From: Aedoeadaptatus urinae
GTDB taxonomy: Bacteria > Bacillota > Clostridia > Tissierellales > Peptoniphilaceae
Assembly: GCF_900155585.1 (NCBI RefSeq)
Contig: NZ_LT707416.1
Span: 62,001 to 126,000 of the forward strand
DNA: 64,000 bases
Direction of reading: 5' to 3'
This document shows positions 34,735-42,571 of this stretch, piece by piece; position 1 is the stretch's first letter, and every line of letters starts with the position of its first letter. The translations under genes and the position numbers were made by a program. A model generated the notes under the pieces. It was not told where the DNA came from, ran no database searches, and was given only the letters and a program-made list of their open reading frames with translations.

Positions 34735-35285
34735 GATTGCAGCTCTTCCAAAAGCTCCAGAAGCAGGTTCCCCGTCTTCGTTTCGTAGGGGCCGATATTG
34801 GCATGGCAGAAGGAGTCGTCCACCGTGCGGTCCAGCTGCATTAAAAAGCTCTTTAAAATCCCCCGTGCGGCCTCCTCGTCGGTGGTTTCAACAAAGGGCT
34901 CCAGGAGATCGTCCAGGGCGCCGATGTAAACCGGGAAACGGGTAATGCTGGGGACGTGGTGATACATAATCAAAAGCGCCGTGGTGGCTTCAAGGAGCGT
35001 CTTCGGCGGTTCGATGCGCAAAAATTCGCTGCCCTCTTTCAAAAACTTTTCGTAGTCGGGCAAAATATAGCGCGGCGCATAGGGGGCGTGGCCTTCATCC
35101 AAATCGCAAATTTCCCCCTTGGCATAGAGGTCGTAAAAGGCGTCGTCATTCGCCACGGGATAATCCAAACTGTTTTCCGCAAGCTTTGCCAGGCGGAAAG
35201 TCTGTTGCTCGTAAGTTTGCGCCGTGTCCTTTTGCACGTCGCGCACCGCTTGATGAAATTCGTCCATGGTGAAAAAGCGTTCCAT
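34731..35285 (-). CDS. yjjI: YjjI-like glycyl-radical enzyme, N-terminal part (split gene)
   Basis: 184 residues corresponding to the start of YjjI. Homologues continue from IGPYETKTGNLLLEL... into a PN(M/L)TL segment, which here lies in the -1 frame. This frame ends CAA-TCG-TGA. The other frame reads GTG-ACG-CCG-AAT-ATG from the same bases. The ATG at 35283-35285 follows AGGAGG. The gene is the first of the operon facing the Crp-type regulator. Confidence 0.82.
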   Translation of the reverse strand: MERFFTMDEFHQAVRDVQKDTAQTYEQQTFRLAKLAENSLDYPVANDDAFYDLYAKGEICDLDEGHAPYAPRYILPDYEKFLKEGSEFLRIEPPKTLLEATTALLIMYHHVPSITRFPVYIGALDDLLEPFVETTDEEAARGILKSFLMQLDRTVDDSFCHANIGPYETKTGNLLLELLEELQS

Positions 35286-35314
35286 AATAGCCTCCTGTCA
35301 CAAAAAATCGTCCC

Positions 35315-35355
35315 TTTTTTCTTAACTACAGTGTATACTGATTGGTAAGAAAAAA
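35315..35355. promoter_or_regulatory. Inverted repeat around overlapping divergent -10 boxes (yjjI / crp)
   Basis: TTTTTTCTTA (35315-35324) and TAAGAAAAAA (35346-35355) are perfect inverted repeats. Between them TATACT (plus, 35334-35339) and TATACA (minus, 35337-35332) overlap. Neither has a good -35, so activator control from this repeat is plausible. Confidence 0.5.
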
Positions 35356-35387
35356 AGATGCCACCTGGCACCTTTTAGGAGGAAAAG

Positions 35388-35996
35388 ATGAATTTTCAAG
35401 AACTTTTTCGCAGCCTGAACGCCCCGGCCATCGCCTTTCGTCCGGGGGATCAACTCATGTATCCCGACAGCGCCGAATTTTCCGTCCTGCTCTTGGAAAC
35501 CGGCACCGTGGAAGTGTCCCGCTACGCCCAAGACGGCAGCCGCATCCTCCAGAGCTTTATGACCGCCCCCCAATGCTTGGGCCTCATCGAAAGCCTGACA
35601 CAAAGCCCCGTCCTCTCCGGCGTGAAAGCCGTCACCGCCGGCCGCTACTACAGCCTGAACATGAAAGATCCCCTCTTTCAAAAGCCCGAGACCCTCATGC
35701 TCCTTCTGCGCTACCTGGCCGGGCTCAACGAGGAGACCATGCGCCAAAGCGCCGCGGAAAAACACCTGAGCAAAAAAGACCGCCTCGCCTACGCCATCTA
35801 CAAAAACGCCAAAGCCCCCTTCCCCGCCATGCTGCCCTTGAAGAGAGAAGACCTGGCGGATCTTCTGGCCATCCCCATGAGGAGCCTGTATCGGTATTTA
35901 AATGAGCTGGAGGAGGAAGGGTGTATTTTTAGGGAAAAATGGAAGATTTTCGTTAGTGAGGATGGACATGAGATGTTGAAGGAAAAGATACGGTAG
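35388..35996 (+). CDS. Crp/Fnr-family transcription regulator
   Basis: A 202-residue Crp/Fnr regulator. The N-terminal cyclic-nucleotide-binding-like beta-barrel (~15-110) includes YPDSAEFSVLLLETGTVEVS. The C-terminal winged HTH has the recognition segment LADLLAIPMRSLYRYLNELEEEGCI. The four N-terminal cysteines of FNR are absent, so it is not an Fe-S Fnr. It is divergent from the split yjjI-yjjW operon across a ~100-base region with a perfect inverted repeat, so it probably controls that operon and itself. Confidence 0.9.
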   Translation: MNFQELFRSLNAPAIAFRPGDQLMYPDSAEFSVLLLETGTVEVSRYAQDGSRILQSFMTAPQCLGLIESLTQSPVLSGVKAVTAGRYYSLNMKDPLFQKPETLMLLLRYLAGLNEETMRQSAAEKHLSKKDRLAYAIYKNAKAPFPAMLPLKREDLADLLAIPMRSLYRYLNELEEEGCIFREKWKIFVSEDGHEMLKEKIR

Positions 35997-36134
35997 TTTT
36001 TTGTGACGCTTTCCAATAGCGTTGGTAAGACGATGTTTTCAAAATACTTTTTTACTTAAATATTCATTCTTACATGGTTTTGAGACCCGGGGACGGGGGA
36101 AAGGGCTCAGAGCGAAGGTAAGGCGGACCCGCTT
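35997..36134. repeat. Palindromic repeat remnant left of the first IS
   Basis: Bases 36041-36102 are a reverse-oriented copy of a repeat found at 38072-38380 (A/T-rich tail with ATTCTTACATG, then GACCCGGGGACGGGGGAAA at 36084-36102). The latter pairs with TTTCCCCCGTCCCCGGG at 37565-37581 across the IS, so the IS sits inside a former palindrome. Confidence 0.55.
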
Positions 36135-37539
36135 ATTTGGACACGTCAACCCCTATGCGTGGAGCAGTGTTGAGCCGTATTCGTATGGCGTCATGTCGCC
36201 GAGGCCTTCTTGGTATCGGCGGTAGCGGTAGTAGTTTATGTAGTCGCTGACTGCGGCTTCGATCTCTTGGTCGTCGGCGTTTTCGTCGAACGGGACTTCT
36301 TGTTTCATTTTGCCGAAGAAGGATTCGCAGGGTGCATTGTCCCAGCAGTTGCCTTTTCTTGACATGGATTGGATGAGGCCCATGGATTGGACGGTGTCCC
36401 GGAATTTTTTTGCTGTGTAGTGAACGCCTTGATCGGAGTGGATGATGGCGTTTTGGTTGTAGCCGCAGGTGTTGAGTTGTTCGAGGGTTTCGAGGACGAA
36501 GTCGAGGCTGTAGCTTGTACTGGTTTTGTAGGCGACGGGTTCGTTGGTTTGGGCGTCGATGATGACGGAGACGTAGGAGAAGTGGCCTTGGTGTTTGATG
36601 TAGGTGATGTCGGTGAGGAAGAGTTTTCTTGCTTTGCCGGGCTTGAAGGCGCGTTTGACGCGGTTGGGTGCGATTTTGCTTTCTTGGCCGTCGTTTTTCC
36701 GTTTGTCGTAGGGCCGTGCTTTTTTCACAGGGCACTTGAGTTGGTATTTCCGCATGATGCGTTGGATTTTTTTGCGGTTGTAGATGATGTCGTAGTCGTT
36801 TTTCAGGATCATGCGAAGGGAGCGGCTGCCTTTGTGGTAGTATTTGCCGCTATGGTCATAGGCTTTTTGTATGAAGTACAGGGCTTCTCGATCTGCTTCT
36901 TCTCTTCGTTGCCGGTTTTCTTTGCTGGCTTTATAGTAGTAATAGGTGCTCCTGGGCAGTTGAAGATTTTCGCAAAGGGCTTTGATGTTAATGGCTTTCC
37001 CGTAGGTTTCGACGGTTTCTTCGATGATTTTACAGAGATCAGTCGTTCCATATACCTTCTTGTCGCATCGCCTCCCTCCTAGCCAGCCAGCTTTTTTTAA
37101 TGCTTCGATCTCCGCAGCTTGTTGTTGTATGGTTTTTTCTTGCTTTGCCAGTTGCTCTTTGGCTTTTTTCAGATCGTCAATGGCATCGATGGCCTGCAGG
37201 GCTTCTTTTGCGGCTTCTTGGTCAATTGATGCGAGAATGGTGTCCCGAATGTGGCGCTCTTTCCATCGCGCAGTGGCTCGTTCGATGCGTTTGTCGCCTA
37301 AGATTTCCAGGTCAAAGCCGGCTTCAACGAAGATTTGTTTAGGCCGCTTGCCCTTGGTTAGCGCTTCAATGAAGTGTTTTTTAAATTCGGCCGTATAGAA
37401 AATGCATTGATCGTTGACTGATTTGACATTTGGATTGGTGCGTAAGATGGCTTGCTCTTCAGCGGTTAGTTTTCCTCGTCCCATGGTTTCCCTCCTTAAT
37501 TGAATTATACACGATTTAAGGTAGGGGGAATGTCCAAAT
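36135..37539 (-). mobile_element. IS3-family insertion sequence with single-frame transposase
   Basis: The ends ATTTGGACA (36135-36143) and TGTCCAAAT (37531-37539) are inverted repeats. Directly outside them CTT occurs on both sides (36132-36134 and 37540-37542), a 3-bp target duplication, so the ends are well defined and the insertion looks recent. One transposase of 443 residues fills it. Confidence 0.85.
36153..37484 (-). CDS. IS3-family transposase (ORFA and ORFB parts fused)
   Basis: A 443-residue transposase. The N-terminal ~130 residues are a helix-turn-helix and coiled-coil part like IS3 OrfA. The C-terminal part is an rve-type integrase core with D in LTDITYIKHQG, D in IIHSDQGVHYT and E in NAPCESFFGKMKQE, about 35 residues after the second D. 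The two parts are in one frame, so no programmed frameshift is needed. ATG at 37482-37484 follows AGGAGGG. It seems intact. Confidence 0.92.
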   Translation of the reverse strand: MGRGKLTAEEQAILRTNPNVKSVNDQCIFYTAEFKKHFIEALTKGKRPKQIFVEAGFDLEILGDKRIERATARWKERHIRDTILASIDQEAAKEALQAIDAIDDLKKAKEQLAKQEKTIQQQAAEIEALKKAGWLGGRRCDKKVYGTTDLCKIIEETVETYGKAINIKALCENLQLPRSTYYYYKASKENRQRREEADREALYFIQKAYDHSGKYYHKGSRSLRMILKNDYDIIYNRKKIQRIMRKYQLKCPVKKARPYDKRKNDGQESKIAPNRVKRAFKPGKARKLFLTDITYIKHQGHFSYVSVIIDAQTNEPVAYKTSTSYSLDFVLETLEQLNTCGYNQNAIIHSDQGVHYTAKKFRDTVQSMGLIQSMSRKGNCWDNAPCESFFGKMKQEVPFDENADDQEIEAAVSDYINYYRYRRYQEGLGDMTPYEYGSTLLHA

Positions 37540-37586
37540 CTTGGGGACCGGGTTAAAGGCCGCATTTCCCCCGTCCCCGGGACCCT

Positions 37587-37688
37587 CATGACCTATCCCG
37601 ACGAGCGAAGCGAGTCGTAGGAAGGTCAGATGCAGTCTTACACCGTTTCGGTAAGGCGAAGCCTTTTCGAAACGGATGTATAGTTGTA
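37587..37688 (+). repeat. 102-bp two-hairpin repeat, copy 1
   Basis: It begins CATGACCTATCC and ends ATGTATAGTTGTA. Two palindromic modules are visible: one around CGACGAGC...GAGTCG and one with CCGTTTCG / CGAAACGG enclosing GGCGAAGCC. The two other copies at 63720 and 63823 have the same length. Confidence 0.85.
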
Positions 37689-38022
37689 CCACCCCTTTCT
37701 GGCCGCGTATGATTGGTTAGAAAATGCCTGCGGCATTTTCTACTAATTGCCCTTTTCGTCGTTGCGATAGTAAACCTATGTCACAACAGTTGACCGGCAC
37801 TATGCAGGTGACTGGCCTCACTAATAATCCGCTGCCCCTGCTCCTTCAAGCGATCGCCTTCCATTTTACGCTTGCTCACTCCAAAATAATGCACTCATTT
37901 ATACTCATCTGATTAATCGCCTAACTCACCTTCTATCTTCCGCAACACGGCCCAACAGGAATCGAAACCCGTCAGGGTTCCGTTCTGCTAAAAAGCGTTT
38001 TGTGGGTCGAGTGGGATGGGGT

Positions 38023-38073
38023 CCAGGGGAAGGGCCAGAGGGCGAATCGCAACGCCCTGGGCCCTTCCCCTGG
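38023..38073. repeat. Long G/C-rich hairpin
   Basis: CCAGGGGAAGGGCC (38023-38036) pairs perfectly with 38060-38073. An inner AGGGCG/CGCCCT stem (38039-38044 with 38053-38058) encloses an eight-base loop. The right half recurs at 38279-38313 without the left outer arm. Confidence 0.8.
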
Positions 38074-38276
38074 TTTAAAAGCCATGTAGGAATCAATATT
38101 TAAGAAAAAACGTAATATGATTATAAAAAGACTGCTACACAATAAAACGAGGCCCGGCAGGAACCTTTCCCCCGTCCCCGGGTTTAAGAGGCATGTAAGA
38201 ATGGATTTTTAGAAAAGGAAGTTTCTTGATTACACTGAGTCAGCTATGCAATTTAAATTCGTGGCCCCTGCGGGTT

Positions 38277-38380
38277 GAGGGCGAATCGCAACGCCCTGGG
38301 CCCTTCCCCTGGTCTCAAAGCCGTGAAAGAACAAATTTTGAGCGAAGAAAGTTTCTTGATTATAAAAAGACAGCTCCGCT
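38277..38380 (+). repeat. Second copy of the G/C hairpin plus A/T tail unit
   Basis: Bases 38277-38313 repeat 38038-38073 almost exactly, and the following A/T-rich tail (GTTTCTTGATTA, then AAAAAGAC) matches the tails after 38072 and 38182. This shows a repeat family of composite units. Confidence 0.65.
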
Positions 38381-38458
38381 TAAAAAGATACATAGCTCCT
38401 GCGGTCTCCTCTGGGTATAATAAAAAAAGAAAAAATAAGAAACCACCCGGAGGTCATC

Positions 38459-38950
38459 ATGTATCGTCTTTACGCAAAACAAAAAGTCTTAAAACTCGAG
38501 GATCACTACGCCGTCACCGACGAATCGGAGACGCCGATTTATTTTATCGATCAGAATCTGAAATTTTTCGGCTACGACGTCCGCGTATCGGACAAAGAGA
38601 GAAAGCCTCTTTTTACCGTGGAACAGGAGCTTATGCACCTGCTGCCCACCTATCACGTGCACTTCGAAAACGGCGACGTCATGGACATTAAGGCCCGCTT
38701 CGCCCTTTTCAAAAAGAAAATCGACATAAGCTACAAGGGCAAAAGCCTGTTCCTCGAGGGCGATGTGTTTTCCTGGGACTTTAGAATCCTGGATAGTGCC
38801 GACCGTGAAGTGGCAGCCATCGAAAAGAAAATCTTCGCCTGGGGCGACACCTTCGTCATCGAAGTCATCGACGAGGCCTACGCCGACGTGGCCGTAGCCA
38901 TGATGATCGTCGTAGACCATATCATCGATGTGGAACAAAGCAGCCATTAG
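38459..38950 (+). CDS. LURP-one-related (tubby-like) protein
   Basis: A 163-residue protein of the LURP-one-related/YxjI family, a beta-barrel like the tubby C-terminal domain. It opens MYRLYAKQKVLKLEDHYAV, and the segments IYFIDQNLKFFG, VSDKERKPLFTVEQEL and FSWDFRILDSADREVAAIEKK fit the family. It has no signal peptide or membrane helix. Molecular function is unknown; some relatives may bind phospholipid. The RBS is CCGGAGG and TATAAT lies ~40 bases upstream. The codon use fits the host. Confidence 0.83.
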   Translation: MYRLYAKQKVLKLEDHYAVTDESETPIYFIDQNLKFFGYDVRVSDKERKPLFTVEQELMHLLPTYHVHFENGDVMDIKARFALFKKKIDISYKGKSLFLEGDVFSWDFRILDSADREVAAIEKKIFAWGDTFVIEVIDEAYADVAVAMMIVVDHIIDVEQSSH

Positions 38951-39076
38951 CCATTGGCGCCTGTCTTTTCGGTAGATGGAAATAGAAGTGGCAAAAAGGG
39001 GCAATAGCAAGGTCAGGGCACGTCTTTAGCATATAATTGTTATGATAGAATAATTCCATAAAAAGGAGAATTCGGT

Positions 39077-40081
39077 ATGAATAATAAGATTGCAGGAGCA
39101 GGGCTTTTATTTGAACGATTTGTATCAAATTTATTTAGCGAACTCGGTTACGACGTTAAGAATGAAGTCCAACTAAAGAATCTTAAACAAGACAAGCCAT
39201 ATAGAAGAGCAGATGTAATTGCAAAAAAAGCGGGAATTGAATACTGCGTTGAGGTTAAATTTTCAACAATATCAGCAAGAGCGATTGAGCAAATTTATAG
39301 CTACATCGAAGGCACAGACATGATTCCTGTTATTGTTACAGCTTATGAAATTAAAGAGGAAGAAAAAGATGCCTATAAGAAGAAATATCCGGAACTGGAA
39401 ATAATTGACATTTCTAATTTGCTCTATGCTGTTGAAAATAATGACAGGCTTAAGTATGGCTTGACTTCGATATTACCTTTTTCTGTGGAAGATATTTCTC
39501 CCAAAGAATCTTTCCTCAGCGTAAATTTCTTGGAAGATAGCAATTGTACAGAATCATTACTTAAGGAACTAGAGCAATGTGAACCCGGAAGGGAATACTC
39601 TAAAAACTATGAAGATATTTGTTTTAAGATATTACAAATGTTGTTCTCGAACGATTTAGCCCTATGGGAGAAACAACAAAAATCAAATAATGATTTATAT
39701 AGGTTTGATTTGTTGTGCAGAATCAAGGATGACAATACGAAAACATTTTGGTCAATTGTCGAAAATTATTTTGAGTCAAAATATATCGTTTTTGAATTTA
39801 AGAATTATTCCAAAGCAATTAGTCAAAGAGAAATTTTTACAACTGAAAGATATTTGTATTCAAAGGCTCTCAGATCTGTTGGAATAATAATAACCCCTAA
39901 TGGATATGAAAAAAATGCTTACTGGGCTGCAAAAGGATGCTTAAGAGAAAATGGAAAATTAATTCTATTACTGACAAATAAGGATCTATTTAAAATGATA
40001 AATATGAAAAACGATGACGAGAATCCATCAGATCATTTACTAGATAAACTTGATGGAATGCTTTTAGAGTTGGAAAAATAA
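39077..40081 (+). CDS. Putative nuclease with two PD-(D/E)XK-like cores
   Basis: A 334-residue protein, clearly A/T-rich against its G/C-rich neighbours, so probably acquired. Near the N-terminus GLLFERFVSNLFSELGYDV, a D in RADVIAKKAG and the E-x-K of CVEVKFS form an Mrr/restriction-endonuclease-like core. A second such pattern follows: YEDICFKILQMLF, D in YRFDLLCRI and E-x-K in IVFEFKNYS (~245). No methylase or other restriction gene adjoins. It might be a solitary defence nuclease. RBS AAAAGGAG precedes ATG; a strong terminator follows. Confidence 0.7.
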   Translation: MNNKIAGAGLLFERFVSNLFSELGYDVKNEVQLKNLKQDKPYRRADVIAKKAGIEYCVEVKFSTISARAIEQIYSYIEGTDMIPVIVTAYEIKEEEKDAYKKKYPELEIIDISNLLYAVENNDRLKYGLTSILPFSVEDISPKESFLSVNFLEDSNCTESLLKELEQCEPGREYSKNYEDICFKILQMLFSNDLALWEKQQKSNNDLYRFDLLCRIKDDNTKTFWSIVENYFESKYIVFEFKNYSKAISQREIFTTERYLYSKALRSVGIIITPNGYEKNAYWAAKGCLRENGKLILLLTNKDLFKMINMKNDDENPSDHLLDKLDGMLLELEK

Positions 40082-40101
40082 ATTTAATACAACAAAATAA
40101 C

Positions 40102-40144
40102 AAAAATAGACCGCCGGCGCACCAAGCCTGTGGTCTATTTTTTG
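40102..40144. terminator. Bidirectional terminator between the nuclease and the GNAT gene
   Basis: AAAAATAGACC (40102-40112) pairs with GGTCTATTTTT (40132-40142), an 11-bp stem with A and T runs on both sides. Confidence 0.85.
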
Positions 40145-40160
40145 TATCTTCGATATTTTA

Positions 40161-40793
40161 TTATAGATAGCGAATCAATTGCACCAAATAGGATTTTTCA
40201 AAATGTTTGTTTTCGTCCCTGTCCAATGCTCGCTTGTCAAACACGCGAAAGCCATTGCTTTCATAAAACTTCAACAGCGCCGGCGTGTCTTCACATTCTA
40301 AATAGACAAAACGCCCACTGGAAAGACTCTGTATAAATTTTACACGATCGCAGGCCAAGCGCAAAAGTTGTTCGCCGCTAAATAAAGAAAGGACTTCGTC
40401 AACCGCATTATAATTTTTTCCTAATTGACCGATCAAATAAACCGGTAGCGTATGCTTTTTTAAACGCTGATCATAGGTCGCATAAGTAGTGATTTTATTT
40501 TTGTATCTGCTGTTGAAACTGGAAAGTTTATAAAAATCAATGCTTTTCGTGGCGATGGCAAAATAACCGACAAACGCCGGTTCTCCGCGAAATGGTAGAA
40601 AAACCAAATACGTTGTGGAAAAACCGCGGTTTGAAAACTCTATCGCCTTTTCATGCAGGAAATAATTGACATCCTCGTTATACGCGCAGTCAAATTCAGC
40701 AAGAATCTCCTTTACTCGTTCTTCACCGAGTTCTTCGAGTAAATCCTTAAGATTAGCAACATAAGGAACGGGCTTTTGCACTCCCATAGCCAT
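40161..40793 (-). CDS. GNAT-family acetyltransferase, likely toxin of a TA pair
   Basis: A 210-residue protein whose C-terminal half looks like a GNAT fold: PVYLIGQLGKNY would be the acetyl-CoA loop, and CEDTPALLKFYESNGF the typical late motif. It starts three bases after the stop of a 58-residue gene. Small antitoxin plus GNAT is a known toxin-antitoxin layout in which the enzyme acetylates aminoacyl-tRNA; that activity is inferred, not shown. A second in-frame ATG lies at 40785-40787. The region is A/T-richer than flanking genes. Confidence 0.75.
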   Translation of the reverse strand: MAMGVQKPVPYVANLKDLLEELGEERVKEILAEFDCAYNEDVNYFLHEKAIEFSNRGFSTTYLVFLPFRGEPAFVGYFAIATKSIDFYKLSSFNSRYKNKITTYATYDQRLKKHTLPVYLIGQLGKNYNAVDEVLSLFSGEQLLRLACDRVKFIQSLSSGRFVYLECEDTPALLKFYESNGFRVFDKRALDRDENKHFEKSYLVQLIRYL

Positions 40794-40796
40794 GGC

Positions 40797-40973
40797 CTAG
40801 CCTTCTTTTGAAAAATACTTTTTTATCGCATCTCTGGAAAGGATCTTTGCCGGCTCCTCTCGATGAGGTGCCTTTTTCACAAATGCTTCGGATTTAGCTA
40901 TGGCATGTGCAATGTTTCTTGTCTGTTTCGGATTTCGTATATCTACTGACTTTAAAAAGCTCTTTGTTGCCAT
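40797..40973 (-). CDS. Small antitoxin-like protein
   Basis: A 58-residue basic protein starting MATKSFLKSVDIRNPKQ and ending with DAIKKYFSKEG. It has no known DNA-binding motif that I can name, but it is the first gene of a two-gene unit with the GNAT protein, as antitoxins often are. ATG at 40971-40973 follows AAAAGGGGGGAG; longer frames upstream are not supported. It has its own promoter (TAGACA-17-TACAAT). Confidence 0.68.
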   Translation of the reverse strand: MATKSFLKSVDIRNPKQTRNIAHAIAKSEAFVKKAPHREEPAKILSRDAIKKYFSKEG

Positions 40974-40997
40974 GCTTCTCCCCCCTTTTATAATTTG

Positions 40998-41026
40998 ATT
41001 GTACATGAATGGGATTACTTTGTCTA
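40998..41026 (-). promoter_or_regulatory. Promoter of the putative TA pair
   Basis: On the minus strand TAGACA (41026-41021) and TACAAT (41003-40998) have a 17-base spacer and lie 25 bases from the antitoxin ATG. Confidence 0.72.
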
Positions 41027-41051
41027 TTTTTCCATCTCTTTTTCTGTCAAT

Positions 41052-41067
41052 AAAAAAAGGACCCAAC
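41052..41067 (-). other. Displaced 3' arm of a split terminator
   Basis: On the minus strand GGGTCC followed by TTTTTTT is the distal arm and T-run of a hairpin whose proximal arm (AAAAAAGGACCC) lies at 42625-42637, beyond the IS150-like element. Confidence 0.6.
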
Positions 41068-41144
41068 GTAGAGTGACCCCATAAAGTTGGACTTAATCGA
41101 GTAAGCATTTCGCTTGCTCGATTTTGTTTTACATAGCATTCCTT

Positions 41145-41945
41145 CTATGCTGCGTTCATTCGTTCACGGTATTGCTTCGGACTCATGCCTCCTAACTTTT
41201 CTTTGATTCGATCGTTGTTGTAGTAGCGTATAAAGTGTTCGATGGCCCGCACAAGTTCTTGCCGGCTTCGGTAGACGTAGCCGTCGTAGATTTCTCTTTT
41301 CAGCACACTGAAGAAGTTTTCCATGGGTGCGTTGTCGTAGCAGTTGCCTTTTCTGGACATGCTTTGGAAGATGTGATGTTTTTTCAGCATGGCTTGATAG
41401 GCGGTCATTTGGTATCCCCAACCGCGATCGGAGTGGAAGGTGCGCCGGTAGGGACAGCCGTTGGTTCGCTCGATGGCTTCTTCTAAGCCTCGTAGCATGG
41501 TGACGCCGTTGGGTTGGTCGGAGAGGACGTAGCTGATGATTTCCAGATTGTACATGTCCATGTACGGATCGAGGTAGAGTTTCTTTGTTTGAAGTTTCCC
41601 AGTTTGATCTTCGATGTAGTATTTGAATTCCGTGGTGTCGGTAGTAATTTTTTGGTAGGGGATACAGGTGTTGAATCGGCGGTTGATTCGATTTTTCTTG
41701 ATTTTCCCGACGACGCCTTTGTACGAGTTGTACTTCTTGTACTTTCTGCCATAGGCGCGGACTTGAAGGCCCATGTCTTGAATCAGTCGCTGAACTTTCT
41801 TTTTGTTCACCACCCACTCCCGATTCTTCAGCTCCAGATGGATCCTTCGGTAGCCATAGTCTTTGTGTTCGCGCCGGATGGCCAAGATTTCATCTTTTAA
41901 CGCTTGGTCCTTGTCTTCTTCGCTCCATTTTTTTTGCCAATACAT
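41145..41945 (-). CDS. IS150-like transposase OrfB
   Basis: 266 residues of the DDE integrase core: D in ITTDTTEFKYY, D in TFHSDRGWGYQM and E in NAPMENFFSVLKRE. The coordinates begin at an internal Met; the reading frame stays open further upstream and encodes REQFQLKKILAAINFPKSTF, a normal OrfB start, overlapping the end of OrfA. Production of the full transposase probably needs a -1 frameshift, as in other IS3 elements. Confidence 0.9.
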   Translation of the reverse strand: MYWQKKWSEEDKDQALKDEILAIRREHKDYGYRRIHLELKNREWVVNKKKVQRLIQDMGLQVRAYGRKYKKYNSYKGVVGKIKKNRINRRFNTCIPYQKITTDTTEFKYYIEDQTGKLQTKKLYLDPYMDMYNLEIISYVLSDQPNGVTMLRGLEEAIERTNGCPYRRTFHSDRGWGYQMTAYQAMLKKHHIFQSMSRKGNCYDNAPMENFFSVLKREIYDGYVYRSRQELVRAIEHFIRYYNNDRIKEKLGGMSPKQYRERMNAA

Positions 41946-41986
41946 GAAGGTGGATTTTGGGAAGTTGATGGCGGCAAGAATCTTTT

Positions 41987-42571
41987 TTAGTTGGAATTGT
42001 TCTCGGAGTTTGGCGACGATCCTCGCCTTTTGTTCATTGCTTCTTCCCTCGCCAAACTCCTTAGCTCCTCCAGGTATAGCTTTTGAATGGTGAGTATTTC
42101 ATTCTCCGCTTCTAATTCTTTGATGCGATTTTCCAATGCCTCCCGTGTAGATACATCAAGGGGCTCCTTCTTAGTTGCAGACTTCGGTGGTTGATTGCAG
42201 GCGTCTTTCTTCGTCACAGGTCTCCCTCGCTTATGTGATTGCAGCCCCTCAATACCATCCTCTCGATACTGACTGCGCCATTTGGCGATGATGGACGGAT
42301 TCGTCAAACCGAGTTCAAGGGCCAGTTGTTGGTAGCTGCATTCGCTCGTTTCGTAGCGTGTAATGGCTTCTAACTTAAACTCTACACTGTACTCACGTTT
42401 ATTTCTAGAGCGCATTAAGCCTTCATCGCCAAAATGTTTGTAATTGTTGACCCAGCGTTCAATTTGTGAGACGCCTATTTGGTATTTCTTAGCCAGGATT
42501 TTATGACCTGCGTGTCCATTCAAATATTCCTCAATAATTTCCCTCTTCAATTCATAACTGTATTTTGCCAT
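41987..42571 (-). CDS. IS150-like transposase OrfA
   Basis: A 194-residue DNA-binding protein with two helix-turn-helix regions (HKILAKKYQIGVSQIERWV and YQQLALELGLTNPSIIAKW) and a C-terminal leucine-zipper-like helix (ALENRIKELEAENEILTIQKL). It is the regulatory/binding part of the transposase. It ends in TAA-AAAAAG, overlapping OrfB in the -1 frame. It appears intact. Confidence 0.9.
   Translation of the reverse strand: MAKYSYELKREIIEEYLNGHAGHKILAKKYQIGVSQIERWVNNYKHFGDEGLMRSRNKREYSVEFKLEAITRYETSECSYQQLALELGLTNPSIIAKWRSQYREDGIEGLQSHKRGRPVTKKDACNQPPKSATKKEPLDVSTREALENRIKELEAENEILTIQKLYLEELRSLAREEAMNKRRGSSPNSENNSN

Larger units (their letters stand above)
37540..38458. repeat. Repeat-rich, gene-free stretch right of the first IS
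   Basis: About 920 bases without a convincing gene. It contains one copy of the 102-bp two-hairpin repeat (37587-37688), an AAAATGCC-TGC-GGCATTTT hairpin near 37720-37745, a long G/C hairpin at 38023-38073, and three related ~100-base units at 38023-38135, 38165-38245 and 38277-38380. A TATAAT at 38416-38421 serves the next gene. Confidence 0.7.

Noticed and set aside
36022-36225. Short plus-strand open frame crossing the left end of the first IS
   Set aside because: It spans the IS boundary and repeat DNA and has no RBS.
37724-37912. 62-codon plus-strand open frame in the repeat-rich gap
   Set aside because: It has no RBS, low-complexity composition, and begins inside a hairpin.
39077-40081. 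Complete type II or type IV restriction system
   Set aside because: No methyltransferase, specificity or helicase gene adjoins; only a stand-alone nuclease can be supported.
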